63,644 nt of DNA from Clostridia bacterium (GCA_017625755.1 JAGAKG010000019.1:1-63644), one strand, 5' to 3'. Shown: positions 17,558 to 26,135, numbered from the stretch's first letter. Notes: generated by a model not told the origin, from the letters alone. Numbers and translations are program-made.

Positions 17558-19426
17558 TTAAAATTCGACCGTTATCCGCTCTCCCTTTCGTATAAACACC
17601 CGTTTGAAGCCGCAAAGGCTCTTGTGCGGTATATATTCAAATCGCAAAACGGTGTAAGATGTGTCGAAATCCCCACGGTTTTCAAGCTCAACGGTCTGCC
17701 CGTCAATCCACCTCTCCTTTATCTCGCTATATGTCAATCCAAACCCAAACTCGAAAACAGGCTCTCCGCGATAGAATTTATAGGTTCGGTTTTCCATAGA
17801 GTAATCCTCAAACGAGGGAAGATCGTCCAGGCTTTCGTAGAAGGTCACGGGAAGTCTCGCGCAGGGAGAGACCTCGCCGTAAAGAATATCAGCAAGAGCA
17901 AGTCCGCCCATCGCACCGGGATAAAAGCATTGAATGAGCGCGTCGCATTCCTCGCGCTGACGCTTCAGATTGACACAGCTTCCGCTGATATTCACAAAAA
18001 CGATAGGCTTTCCAAGCTCACGCAGCCTCTCGTAAAGAGCGGTCTGCGAAGTAGGAAGCTCAAGCGTATACTTATCCGCTCCGCCAAAGGGGTTGTTCGC
18101 GTCTCCGCCCTCTCCCTCCATGCTCGGATCAAGTCCCATACACATAACGATAATGTCTGCGTGCTCTGCCGCCACCACCGCGCTCTTATAGTTGATTCCC
18201 GCGTGCTTGCTCGGGTTTTCGGCGTAGATATGACAGCCCGCCGCATATATCGGATCGCCATACTCCTGCATACCGCGCAGAACGGTATAGTATTTTGAGG
18301 GCGTTCCGTTGTAGTTTCCGAGAAGCACCGACACCGAATCGGCGTTAGGCCCTACGAGCGCCACCTTGGTATCCCTTGAAAGAGGGAGTATTCCGTTGTT
18401 TTTGAGCAGGACTATACTCTCCTGCGCCATTTTGCGGCTCAGGTCGATATGCTTTCTGCACTCGACGACGCTGTACGGTATTGAGTCATACTCGCAATCC
18501 GCAGAGAACATTCCAAGCCTGAATCTCGCCGCAAACAGACGCTCTGCCGCCCTCGTTATAACGCTCTCCTCAATAAGTCCCGCTTCGTACGCCGAGCGTA
18601 GCATCTTATACACTTGTCCGCAATTGAGGTCGCAACCGTTCGTAAGCGCCATAGCCGCGCTCTCCTCGGCACTAAGCGTGACATGATGATTCGTATGGAA
18701 ATCCTTGATAGCTCCACAGTCGGATACCACATATCCCTCAAAGCCAAGCTCACCGCGAAGGATATCCTCAAGAAGGGTCTTGCTTCCGCAGCAGGGCTCG
18801 CCGTTATAACGGTTATAAGCGCCCATAACAGCCGAAGGCTCGGCGTTCTCGATACAATACCTGAACGCCCACAGATAAGTCTCTCTCATATCCTTATCGC
18901 TCACTACGGCGTTAAAGGAGTGTCTTATCCCCTCGGGGCCGCTATGCGCCGCAAAATGCTTCACGGTGGCGTCAAGCTTGCGGTATTTTCCTTCGCCCTG
19001 AAGCCCCTTGATAAATTCCACCCCCATAACGCCCGTGAGGTAAGGATCCTCGCCGTAGGTCTCGTGTCCTCTGCCCCATCGGGGATCACGGAAAATATTT
19101 ATATTTGGCGACCAGTAGGTAAGCCCCTGATATATGTCGGTCTCACCAAATTTACGGTACTGGTTGTAATTCGCCCGCGCCTCGTCGGATATCGCTACTG
19201 CGACCTCTCTCATAAGCGGCGCGTCAAAGCTTGCCGCCATAGCTATCGCCTGCGGAAAAACGGTTGCCCTGCCCGCCCGCGCAACGCCGTGAAGGCACTC
19301 GTTCCACCAGTTGTACGCAGGTACGCCAAGTCTCGGGATAGCGGGCGCCTCATACCTGAGCTGCTCCATCTTCTCCTCGACCGTCATTTGCGCTACAAGC
19401 TCTCTCGCCTTGTCATGATACCACAT
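17558..19426 (-). CDS. Glycoside hydrolase family 3 (beta-xylosidase/beta-glucosidase-like)
   Basis: 622 residues, no signal peptide, so probably cytosolic. The N-terminal TIM-barrel has the KH motif (K156 H157) and nucleophile D236 in GYVVSDCGAI. NWWNECLHGVAR and WSPNINIFRDPRWGRG are typical of the XynB/Bxl branch, which acts on xylo- or arabino-oligosaccharides. The second domain contains MCMGLDPSMEGEGGD and GFGLTYS. The C-terminal fibronectin-III-like domain seems short (ends near 622 where relatives reach about 700), so the end may be trimmed. An AraC regulator is divergently transcribed 153 nt away and is the likely controller. Confidence 0.9.
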   Translation of the reverse strand: MWYHDKARELVAQMTVEEKMEQLRYEAPAIPRLGVPAYNWWNECLHGVARAGRATVFPQAIAMAASFDAPLMREVAVAISDEARANYNQYRKFGETDIYQGLTYWSPNINIFRDPRWGRGHETYGEDPYLTGVMGVEFIKGLQGEGKYRKLDATVKHFAAHSGPEGIRHSFNAVVSDKDMRETYLWAFRYCIENAEPSAVMGAYNRYNGEPCCGSKTLLEDILRGELGFEGYVVSDCGAIKDFHTNHHVTLSAEESAAMALTNGCDLNCGQVYKMLRSAYEAGLIEESVITRAAERLFAARFRLGMFSADCEYDSIPYSVVECRKHIDLSRKMAQESIVLLKNNGILPLSRDTKVALVGPNADSVSVLLGNYNGTPSKYYTVLRGMQEYGDPIYAAGCHIYAENPSKHAGINYKSAVVAAEHADIIVMCMGLDPSMEGEGGDANNPFGGADKYTLELPTSQTALYERLRELGKPIVFVNISGSCVNLKRQREECDALIQCFYPGAMGGLALADILYGEVSPCARLPVTFYESLDDLPSFEDYSMENRTYKFYRGEPVFEFGFGLTYSEIKERWIDGQTVELENRGDFDTSYTVLRFEYIPHKSLCGFKRVFIRKGERITVEF

Positions 19427-19515
19427 AATACCCTCCGAAATATAATTTTATGCTTTTATTATAACAAACAAAAGCCCGAAAATATATACCGATATTGTTT
19501 TTTATGCGTCAGATA

Positions 19516-19544
19516 TTGCTTTTTTTGATAAAAGGGAGTATAAT
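19516..19544 (+). promoter_or_regulatory. Sigma-A promoter of the AraC gene; excludes the TTG start
   Basis: TTGCTT (19516-19521), 17-nt spacer, TATAAT (19539-19544). The -10 box overlaps the in-frame TTG codon at 19544, so translation must start later, at ATG 19580. Confidence 0.8.
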
Positions 19545-19579
19545 TGTCACATAGTAAAATCAAGAAAGCAGGACCGCAA

Positions 19580-20404
19580 ATGTTTTTTGAAAACAAAAAC
19601 CAGGCAACCGAAAATTGCCCGTATTTCAACGGACACAGCCGTAATATAAACTACCCCTCGCACATTCATCAGGAAATAGAGCTTGTTCTGGTAAAGCGCG
19701 GCAGAGTAAGCGTCGTTGGTGAGAATGGGCAATTTATTGCCGAGGAGGGAGATATCTGTATTTTTATGCCCGGAGAGATACACAGCTTTTCAAGCATCAC
19801 CGAAAGTCACCTTTACATATTGAAAATGTACGCGGGAGCAACTGCCGAAAAGCTTGATTTTTCGGTAATGAGAGCCGAGACAAATCCCCTCAGACAAGGG
19901 CGTAGTCTCAACACGACGCTGAGGGAGAAAATGGAGCTTGTCAAGCGCGAGACCGAGGAAAGGTTGCAGGGCTACACCTACAAGGCAAACAGCCTCGCGA
20001 ACGATATGCTCTGCGATATTCTTCGCTCCTCGGCGCTAAAAGAATTTAATCCCGACGAAAAGCGGCGCCACCTATCGGCGCTCACGCTCCTCACCGCGAC
20101 GAATAAGCTCGTAAGAGAAAGGTATTCCGAGCAGATAACCCTATCGGACGCCGCAGATGCCTGTAATCTCTCGAAATATTATTTCGCGCACTTTTTCAAG
20201 GAGATAACGGGCTCGACATTCCTTGAATATCTCACGCTCTTCCGCCTTGAGCGCGCCCTCCCCCTGCTGAGCTGTACCGAAAAAACGGTTGTCGATGTCG
20301 CCTACGATTGCGGCTTCTCGAATATCCGCTCCTTCAACCGCGCATTCAAGAAGTATATAGGACTTTCACCGTCGGAATACAGAAAAAACGCGTCGCGAGC
20401 TTGA
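19580..20404 (+). CDS. AraC-family transcriptional regulator, cupin N-terminus
   Basis: 274 residues from ATG 19580, which has AGGA 6 nt upstream and lies about 30 nt past the predicted transcription start. The cupin sensor (YPSHIHQEIELVLVKRG, then EEGDICIFMPGEIHSF with its His) is followed by a DNA-binding domain with ITLSDAADACNLSKYYFAHFF and VVDVAYDCGFSNIRSFNRAF, ending IGLSPSEYRK. It is divergent from the GH3 gene and upstream of the GT80-like lipoprotein gene, which has its own promoter. The sugar sensed is unknown. Confidence 0.9.
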   Translation: MFFENKNQATENCPYFNGHSRNINYPSHIHQEIELVLVKRGRVSVVGENGQFIAEEGDICIFMPGEIHSFSSITESHLYILKMYAGATAEKLDFSVMRAETNPLRQGRSLNTTLREKMELVKRETEERLQGYTYKANSLANDMLCDILRSSALKEFNPDEKRRHLSALTLLTATNKLVRERYSEQITLSDAADACNLSKYYFAHFFKEITGSTFLEYLTLFRLERALPLLSCTEKTVVDVAYDCGFSNIRSFNRAFKKYIGLSPSEYRKNASRA

Positions 20405-20430
20405 GACGATAGAAAAATTCAATAAAAAGG

Positions 20431-20459
20431 TTGAAAAAAAGGCGAAACCGTGATATACT
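20431..20459 (+). promoter_or_regulatory. Sigma-A promoter of the GT80-like lipoprotein gene
   Basis: TTGAAA (20431-20436), 17-nt spacer, TATACT (20454-20459), about 40 nt before the start codon at 20499. Confidence 0.8.
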
Positions 20460-20498
20460 ACGACAGTAAGCATAATCTTGAAAATCAAGGAGGCAAAA

Positions 20499-22424
20499 AT
20501 GAAAGCTTTAAAGGTAATTATAGCGCTTACACTCGCTCTGCTTATGCTATTTATGACAGCCTGCGCGGGAAATACCCCCGACGATGGCGACGCTACGACA
20601 GAAGCGACTCAAGCAACCACCGCTCCGAAGGACGATGATGACGGCGCTAACAAGGGCGCACCCGCTCCCACACCCACAAGACCCGACGAGGGCGACACGG
20701 TATACAACATAATCTTCGCTCTCGCGACGATTCCCCCCGTTCTCTCGGCGCTTGACTCTATCGCGAACGGACACGAAACCTACGCTATTATTGAGCGCGG
20801 TAAGACATACAACGGAATCGATAAGCTCGAGTATTTCCACAACGCGGGCTTTGACGCGTCCAACAATTACAGCGCAGGCTTTACCGAGACCGAATTTAAC
20901 GCTATGGTAGAGCAGATTTCCTCGCTCAAGGGCGACAATGTATTCTTCAATATCTATGTTCAGGACGGAACCGCTCTGCGCGGCGCGGCAATCGCGGCAA
21001 ACGCGGGTCTCGCGCTCGATGATTTCCACATCTATATGTGCGAGGACGGTACGGGCGCATATACCGCGCTTTATAACTCCTATGTCAAGGGCAAGACGGT
21101 AACGGCTGATAACGACGGTATTCTCGACAACTATATTAAGCAGAGAAACACCGTAAAAGAGCAGTTTGAAGCTATTATGGCAAAGAAGGACAACAAGAAC
21201 AGCGACACGGCTCTCAAATACAGCATTACAAAGGCATACGCGCTTGCGTCCCTCGATAACTTCACATACTATATTCAGGACGAGGCGCTGGTAGTCGACC
21301 ACCTCGAGAGCGTTGGAACAGATAAAAAGACAGCTCTGCTCTCCGCGTTCGGCGCCGACGGATATACAGACACCGTAGATTTCTCGCTCAATCTCAAATA
21401 TCAGAAGATATCCGAGGCGGTAAGTAAGCTCACAGAGGCGCAGAGAACAGACTATCTCTCACTTATGTACGGTGATTACTACGAGGATACCTACAACACA
21501 CTCACGAGAACCGAGCGCGCAGGCGAGGCGGCTCCCGCGAATAAGCTGGTTTATATCGGAACGCGCCACGCAGAATATCCGCACTTTGCAACCGATACGG
21601 CTTACGGTATCGGCGGACTTGCCGCTGACGCCACACTTCCGACAAGCTATGCGGCGCTTGACGCTAAATATAAGACCGCTCTGCTTTTCTCGAGCGAGGC
21701 TGACTACAACGCATTCCTTGCGGTTATCAACAATCCCGACAACTACACAGAGACGACCGACCAGCTCAAGGAGATGGCAAAGGTTGCCTGCTTCAATGTC
21801 TACATCGACTATATCTTCAACCTCAAAATGACATACGCCATCTACGGCGAGGATTACGATATCATTATGAAGGGACACCCCCGCGAGTCGCTCGGCTGCT
21901 ACGACGAGTGGAGCGAACGCTATAAGGTTACTGTCGGAGAGGGCACGAGTGCTGTCACATACAGCTACGATAAGCTGATGGATACCGCTCTGGTCGCTTT
22001 CCACAACGCTGATTCCACAGGTAAATTCATCGGTATGGTTCCTTACGGCACCGCCGCTGAAAATCTTGCCTACCTCGGAACGAGCTTCTCGGTATGCGGA
22101 CTTCCCTCCTCTACCTATACGGGATATGACACAAATATAGATGTGCTGTTTATAGCTAATCTGATTAACGGAAATATCTCGGACGACAATAATGTCAAGG
22201 AAAGATATGAGGCAGGAACGCTTCTCTACACCGCAGAGGACGGCTCGAGAGTTCCCACGGTTTATTATAACATCGGTAACTCGCTGAAGGCTATCGCAAA
22301 GATATACCGTGACCTCGGCGACGATGCTAACGCAACCGCGTACACGAACCTCTTTAACGCTTGGCTCACCGCCACACACGCGGACGCTTCCGACATCAAC
22401 GACCAGGGATTCCCCGTTGCGTAA
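20499..22424 (+). CDS. Lipoprotein with a GT80 sialyltransferase-like domain
   Basis: 641 residues from ATG 20499, chosen because AAGGAGG lies directly before it. Signal peptide with lipobox MTAC (lipid-modified Cys22), then a Thr/Asp/Pro-rich linker to about 65. From memory, the rest follows Pasteurella PmST1 (GT80) block by block: NVFFNIYVQDG then YMCEDGTGAY (E182 D183 G184) resembles the LYDDGSMEY region; LTEAQRTDYLSLM resembles LTPEQQAFYLTLV; NKLVYIGT resembles AKFIFTG; GEDYDIIMKGHPRE (KGHP 458-461) resembles the KGHPRGG CMP-binding motif; LGTSFSVCGLPS (T528 S529) resembles the VASSLYFSLP region. Catalysis is unproven; some active-site residues may differ. Own promoter, no sialic acid genes nearby. 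Confidence 0.75.
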   Translation: MKALKVIIALTLALLMLFMTACAGNTPDDGDATTEATQATTAPKDDDDGANKGAPAPTPTRPDEGDTVYNIIFALATIPPVLSALDSIANGHETYAIIERGKTYNGIDKLEYFHNAGFDASNNYSAGFTETEFNAMVEQISSLKGDNVFFNIYVQDGTALRGAAIAANAGLALDDFHIYMCEDGTGAYTALYNSYVKGKTVTADNDGILDNYIKQRNTVKEQFEAIMAKKDNKNSDTALKYSITKAYALASLDNFTYYIQDEALVVDHLESVGTDKKTALLSAFGADGYTDTVDFSLNLKYQKISEAVSKLTEAQRTDYLSLMYGDYYEDTYNTLTRTERAGEAAPANKLVYIGTRHAEYPHFATDTAYGIGGLAADATLPTSYAALDAKYKTALLFSSEADYNAFLAVINNPDNYTETTDQLKEMAKVACFNVYIDYIFNLKMTYAIYGEDYDIIMKGHPRESLGCYDEWSERYKVTVGEGTSAVTYSYDKLMDTALVAFHNADSTGKFIGMVPYGTAAENLAYLGTSFSVCGLPSSTYTGYDTNIDVLFIANLINGNISDDNNVKERYEAGTLLYTAEDGSRVPTVYYNIGNSLKAIAKIYRDLGDDANATAYTNLFNAWLTATHADASDINDQGFPVA

Positions 22425-22514
22425 CTGCCATAAAACAGGCATACAACGAAATTTGCCCTTGCGGGCAAGTGAAATCTTCGCTATGCGAACAATTCGCTTT
22501 TATTTTGACAGACT

Positions 22515-22660
22515 TGCGGGAGGGGGAACGCCTCCCTACAAGATTAATCAGATTAATAAGACACCTCGAAATTTAAATCACACAATAAATCGGAAGCCAA
22601 ATCCAGCTTGAAGGTTTTTGAAGGGAGCGCGAGGGGGACTTTTTCAAAAGTCCCCCTCGC
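22515..22660. repeat. Family-1 intergenic hairpin element, reversed orientation
   Basis: The hairpin GCGAGGGGGACTTTT (22629-22643) / AAAAGTCCCCCTCGC (22646-22660) is at the right end, preceded by GAAGGGAGC, CCAGCTTGAAGG, a TTTAAATCACACAATAAATCG core and GATTAATCAGATTAATAAG. At the left is GGGAGGGGGAACGCCTCCCTACAAG. This is the same module order as at 16083-16236 but inverted. It separates the converging GT80-like and prfB genes. Confidence 0.8.
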
Positions 22661-22680
22661 ATAATCGCGTCCCTGCGTTT

Positions 22681-23787
22681 TTAATTTGCGTTCATTTTCA
22701 GATAAGCGTTGATAAATCCGTCGATTTCGCCGTCCATAACCGCGCTTATATTTCCGTCCTCGTAGCCCGTACGCGTATCCTTAGCGAGAGTATAGGGCAT
22801 AAACACATAGGAACGAATCTGAGCGCCCCACTCGATATTAGTCTTATTACCCTGAATATCCTCAATAGTATCAAGACGCTCGCGAATTTTTATCTCCATA
22901 AGCTTCGCCTTAAGCATCTTCATAGCCGTTTCCTTGTTCTGGAGCTGAGAGCGCTCTGTCTGACAACCAACGACTATACCCGTCGGCTTATGCAGAATTC
23001 TGATTGCCGAGTCGGTCTTGTTGATATGCTGACCGCCCGCTCCGCTCGAACGGTGCGCGGTGACCTCGATATCCTCGTCGCGGATCTCGACCTTGTCTAT
23101 GTTCTCGAACTCGGGCATTACCTCTATCGAAGCGAACGAGGTCTGACGCCTGCCCGCCGCGTCGAAGGGAGAAACACGCACGAGGCGGTGAACTCCGTTC
23201 TCGCTCTTGAGATAGCCGTATGCGTTGAGTCCCTCAACCATTATGGTTGCGCTCTTGATACCCGCGGCGTCTCCATCGAGCCAGTCGATAAGCTTGTATT
23301 TATAATTATGACGCTCTGCCCAACGGGTTATCATTCTGTAAAGCATCTGCGCCCAGTCCTGCGCCTCGGTTCCGCCCGCGCCCGGGTGGAAGGAAACGAT
23401 GGCGTTATTTTTGTCGTACTCTCCCGAAAGGAGAATTTCTATTCTCTTGGTTTCCTCGAGTCTTATTATCTCGTCAAGCTCGCTCTGAACCTCCTCGACA
23501 TAGCTCTCGTCATTTTCCTCTATCGCCATTTCGGCAAGCGTTATCGCGTCCTCAAGACGGGCGCAAAGCTTGTCGTAATCCTCAATAGTATCCTTCGTCT
23601 GCTTTATCCTCTGAAGAATTTTCGAGGAATTTTCCTGATTGCTCCAGAAATCGGGATCAAGCGTCTGCTTGTCAAGCTCCTCGGCGACGGCGCGAAGCTC
23701 GTCGATACGCAATGCCGAGCCAAGCTCCTTTAATTTATCTCGCATTGCCAACAGTTTATATTTTGCCTCTTCAAGTGCGACTATCAC
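22681..23787 (-). CDS. prfB: Peptide chain release factor 2 (RF2)
   Basis: Recognises UGA and UAA stop codons and releases the peptide. 368 residues. The anticodon-like tripeptide SPF is in VRVSPFDAAGRR, and the catalytic GGQ is in SSGAGGQHINKTDSAIR. I chose GTG at 23787, which has GGGAGG 6 nt upstream and gives a normal RF2 length; the longer open frame runs into the promoter. The reading frame is continuous through the region where many bacteria have an in-frame TGA and programmed +1 frameshift, so that autoregulation seems absent. Confidence 0.95.
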   Translation of the reverse strand: MIVALEEAKYKLLAMRDKLKELGSALRIDELRAVAEELDKQTLDPDFWSNQENSSKILQRIKQTKDTIEDYDKLCARLEDAITLAEMAIEENDESYVEEVQSELDEIIRLEETKRIEILLSGEYDKNNAIVSFHPGAGGTEAQDWAQMLYRMITRWAERHNYKYKLIDWLDGDAAGIKSATIMVEGLNAYGYLKSENGVHRLVRVSPFDAAGRRQTSFASIEVMPEFENIDKVEIRDEDIEVTAHRSSGAGGQHINKTDSAIRILHKPTGIVVGCQTERSQLQNKETAMKMLKAKLMEIKIRERLDTIEDIQGNKTNIEWGAQIRSYVFMPYTLAKDTRTGYEDGNISAVMDGEIDGFINAYLKMNAN

Positions 23788-23842
23788 AAAAAACCTCCCG
23801 CAGAAATCTGCTCTTTGAAATTTGATATACACAGTTACAGAT

Positions 23843-23871
23843 AGTATACCACATTTTACACATTTTTGCAA
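23843..23871 (-). promoter_or_regulatory. Sigma-A promoter of prfB
   Basis: Minus strand: TTGCAA (23866-23871), 17-nt spacer, TATACT (complement of 23843-23848). Confidence 0.75.
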
Positions 23872-23919
23872 GTCCTTTTATTTATCCCGCTCCACCTTTT
23901 TCAAAAATCGAAAAAAGAC

Positions 23920-23948
23920 TTGATATCCTGCGCCCTTCGAGGTATAAT
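23920..23948 (+). promoter_or_regulatory. Sigma-A promoter of the 126-aa lipoprotein gene
   Basis: TTGATA (23920-23925), 17-nt spacer, TATAAT (23943-23948). It is divergent from the prfB promoter. Confidence 0.8.
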
Positions 23949-23995
23949 TAATCTGATAGATAACTCACAAAAATCCAGAACTTACGGAGGTTTTT

Positions 23996-24376
23996 ATGAA
24001 ATCAAAAATACTTATTTCCCTGTTTGTTATCCTTGCGCTCTCGCTCTGCCTTGCTTCCTGCTCGGGAGCGGAATTTGAGGACGAAACGGCGGTAATGAAG
24101 GCTTTCTCCGAAACGCACGCCGACGCAACGGTTACAGTCCTCGACAAATATGAAATATCCGACTCCGAGAGCTATTATTATGTAAGATGGAAAAGCCCCG
24201 ACGGAGAGGAAAACGAGCTTCTTGCGATATATAACACCCATTCCGACACCACAGAGCTTGTCAGCCTCTCCGATATGAGCGAGGAAATCACGGCAAGCTG
24301 GAACGAGGTCAAGAACGCCCGACCCGACAGATCATTCTCGGAAAGCGAAATAGAGCAAATAATGACGGGCGACTGA
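23996..24376 (+). CDS. Small predicted lipoprotein, 126 aa, unknown function
   Basis: Signal peptide MKSKILISLFVILALSLC followed by LASC, a good lipobox with the lipidated Cys at 22. The mature part of about 104 residues is acidic, with a DKYEISDSESYYYVRWKSPDGEENELLAIY stretch that suggests a small beta sheet. CGGAGG precedes the ATG. It has its own promoter, and the next gene, 53 nt on, also encodes a lipoprotein, so the two are probably cotranscribed. I do not recognise a family. Confidence 0.8.
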   Translation: MKSKILISLFVILALSLCLASCSGAEFEDETAVMKAFSETHADATVTVLDKYEISDSESYYYVRWKSPDGEENELLAIYNTHSDTTELVSLSDMSEEITASWNEVKNARPDRSFSESEIEQIMTGD

Positions 24377-24429
24377 TTTTTTTCCACCTATCCGCATAGA
24401 ATATAACATATTTTCGCGGAGGATATACT

Positions 24430-24933
24430 ATGAAAATTTCAGTTGCAAAATGCATTTTCTGCCTTGTCCTGCTTCTCCCCTTGTGCCTGCTCCCCTCTTG
24501 CTCCGCCTCGGATAAGCGCGCGGAGGATATTTTATACAGAATATGCGAGAGCCTCTCACTCCCCGCGGGACAGACATATCTATCCGAAGCCGAGGAGGGC
24601 TCCGATAGCTATCTCTCGGAGAACACAGCGCAAAGCCTTTACGGAGAGTCACACACAAAAAGAACCTTCCCGCTCATAGAGGATTACGCCATATATATTT
24701 CCTCGTTTGCCGAGCCCTGCGAGGTGGCGGTGATAAAATGCTACTCGCGCTCGGATACCGACGCCGTCGCCGAGATGTGCCTCGAGCGAGCCGACGAGAT
24801 ATCGGTAATTCTCAAAAATACCGACTACGCCGCCAGACGCGCCAAAATCTTAACGCGAGGAAATTATGTCGTGATGCTGCTGTGCGAGGATTCCGACAAA
24901 GCGGCGGATATTGCCCGAAGGGCCCTCAAATAA
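24430..24933 (+). CDS. Predicted lipoprotein, DUF4358-like
   Basis: 167 residues. Signal sequence ends LLPSCSAS, with the lipidated Cys near 24. The mature domain has the pattern of DUF4358 lipoproteins of Clostridia as I recall them: YAIYISSFAEPCEVAVIKCYSR, an ERADEIS segment, then GNYVVMLLCEDSDKAADIARRAL. The function of DUF4358 is unknown. GCGGAGG lies about 8 nt before the ATG. It lies 53 nt after another small lipoprotein gene and probably shares its promoter. It ends in a region without further genes. Confidence 0.75.
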   Translation: MKISVAKCIFCLVLLLPLCLLPSCSASDKRAEDILYRICESLSLPAGQTYLSEAEEGSDSYLSENTAQSLYGESHTKRTFPLIEDYAIYISSFAEPCEVAVIKCYSRSDTDAVAEMCLERADEISVILKNTDYAARRAKILTRGNYVVMLLCEDSDKAADIARRALK

Positions 24934-25046
24934 CACTTTTGCTTCAACAAACCGCCATTTATCGCAAAACCGTTGACTTTGCCTGAGAGATTTGTTACCA
25001 TAAAAAAAGAAAATCTTTTTTAATTTCAAAAAGAAAGGAATAAAAA

Positions 25047-25220
25047 ATAAAAGCAACAATTCTCAACGGCGTCCGGGGCTACCTAATAGGAAAAGGCGCG
25101 CTATCATTCTACTCCGCTACGCTCTGTGACGAGTTTGCAAACAAAGCCCTTCTCGCGAAGCGAAGAATCTCGTGGGAAAGCCTTGCGTTATTTATAGCTC
25201 ACCGCGAGGACAATAATTAA
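25047..25220 (+). pseudogene. Possible decayed small gene fused to a repeat
   Basis: A 57-codon open frame starts with ATA at 25047 rather than ATG, 6 nt after GAAAGGA and downstream of a weak promoter-like TTGACT/TACCAT pair near 24974-25002. It begins I-KATILNGVRGYLIGKG. Its second half is encoded entirely by the family-3 repeat at 25103-25172 (LCDEFANKALLAKRRIS). It may be a remnant of a gene interrupted by the repeat, or chance. The 24934-25260 gap holds nothing else that I recognise. Confidence 0.2.
25103..25172. repeat. Family-3 intergenic repeat
   Basis: TCATTCTACTCCGCTACGC ... GACGAGTTTGCAAACAAAG ... TCTCGCGAAGCGAAGAATCTCG. It closely matches the copy at 63557-63626 over its full length, including GACGAGTTTG and the GCGAAGCGAAGAATCTCG end. 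Confidence 0.7.
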
Positions 25221-25260
25221 ATTTCCTTGTGTTGCGATTTATGAATCGCGCGTTTTATTG

Positions 25261-25974
25261 TCAATTTTCTTTAAGCCTTCTGACCTTTTCCGCATAGAGG
25301 GCTTCAAAGTCGGCGTTGTTTCCGTTCAATATCGGCGTACAATGTCCATTTGCCACCACGAAATGGTCTATCATTTTACAGTCAAAATATTTGAATATTT
25401 CGCAAAGTCTCATAGTGCAGTCGATATCCTCGCCCGAGGGAATTGCCACGCCGTCAGGGTGATTATGCGCAATTATCGCCAAAGCGGAATTGTTTTTTAC
25501 AACGCTTTGCAAAATCTTCTTGACCTTGGTCTCAACCGCTCCCGTACTGCCGATCGCGATTTTCTCGCAACTTATGACCCTAAAGGAATTATTCATACAG
25601 ATGGCGTATATCTTTTCCTCTCTGGCGCCCGCGAACAGCTCGTCGAGATAATTACACACCCTTTCGTAGGAATCGAGCCGTATTCTTTTATCTGTTTTCG
25701 GCGAGGTGTATCTGCTCATAGCCGCGGCTACAAGCTTGATAAAGAAAGCCGTACCCGCGCCTACGCCGTCGACCTCGCGAAGCTCCTTGCCGTCCGCGTC
25801 GAAAACGCCGCTCAGCGAGCCAAATCGGTTTATAAGACTATGCGCCAATTCGTTCGTGTTTTTTCTGGCAATTGGAAAAAACAAAAGCATTTCAAGTATT
25901 TCGTGGTCCTCGAAAATTTCGGCTCCGTGCGTCTCAAATTTTTCTCTCATTCTTTCCCTGTGTCCGTTGTGCAT
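25261..25974 (-). CDS. radC: RadC-family JAB/MPN domain protein (UPF0758)
   Basis: 237 residues from ATG 25974, which has TTGGAGG upstream; the longer frame runs through the promoter. N-terminal UPF0758/HhH region (HRERMREKFETHG, then LLFFPIARKNTNELAHSLINRFGSL and VDGVGAGTAFFIKL). C-terminal JAB domain has HNHPDGVAIPSGEDID, the H-x-H-...-D metal motif with PDG where most relatives have PSG. The family was named for DNA repair, but its real role is unsettled. The gene has its own promoter and no linked repair or defence genes. Confidence 0.9.
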   Translation of the reverse strand: MHNGHRERMREKFETHGAEIFEDHEILEMLLFFPIARKNTNELAHSLINRFGSLSGVFDADGKELREVDGVGAGTAFFIKLVAAAMSRYTSPKTDKRIRLDSYERVCNYLDELFAGAREEKIYAICMNNSFRVISCEKIAIGSTGAVETKVKKILQSVVKNNSALAIIAHNHPDGVAIPSGEDIDCTMRLCEIFKYFDCKMIDHFVVANGHCTPILNGNNADFEALYAEKVRRLKEN

Positions 25975-26002
25975 CGTATACCTCCAAGCTATAACTGAAA
26001 AT

Positions 26003-26031
26003 ATTCTAACATTAAAATCATTTTCTGTCAA
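26003..26031 (-). promoter_or_regulatory. Sigma-A promoter of radC
   Basis: Minus strand: TTGACA (complement of 26026-26031), 17-nt spacer, TAGAAT (complement of 26003-26008). Confidence 0.8.
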
Positions 26032-26135
26032 TGGCGCCGTATTTTTTTCGGCTTTCCGTTTTATTCCTCGCATACAATAATGTTTTTTACCGAAACTATT
26101 ACTGACGGTTGAACCGTTATAAGGAGGAATCGGCA

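Noticed and set aside
19544..19579. TTG start of the AraC regulator at 19544
   Set aside because: The codon overlaps the TATAAT -10 box (19539-19544); the ATG at 19580 has its own ribosome binding site.
25261..25974. RadC gene as part of a defence island or mobile element
   Set aside because: It has no linked restriction, toxin or transposase gene; it is a single gene with a housekeeping promoter.
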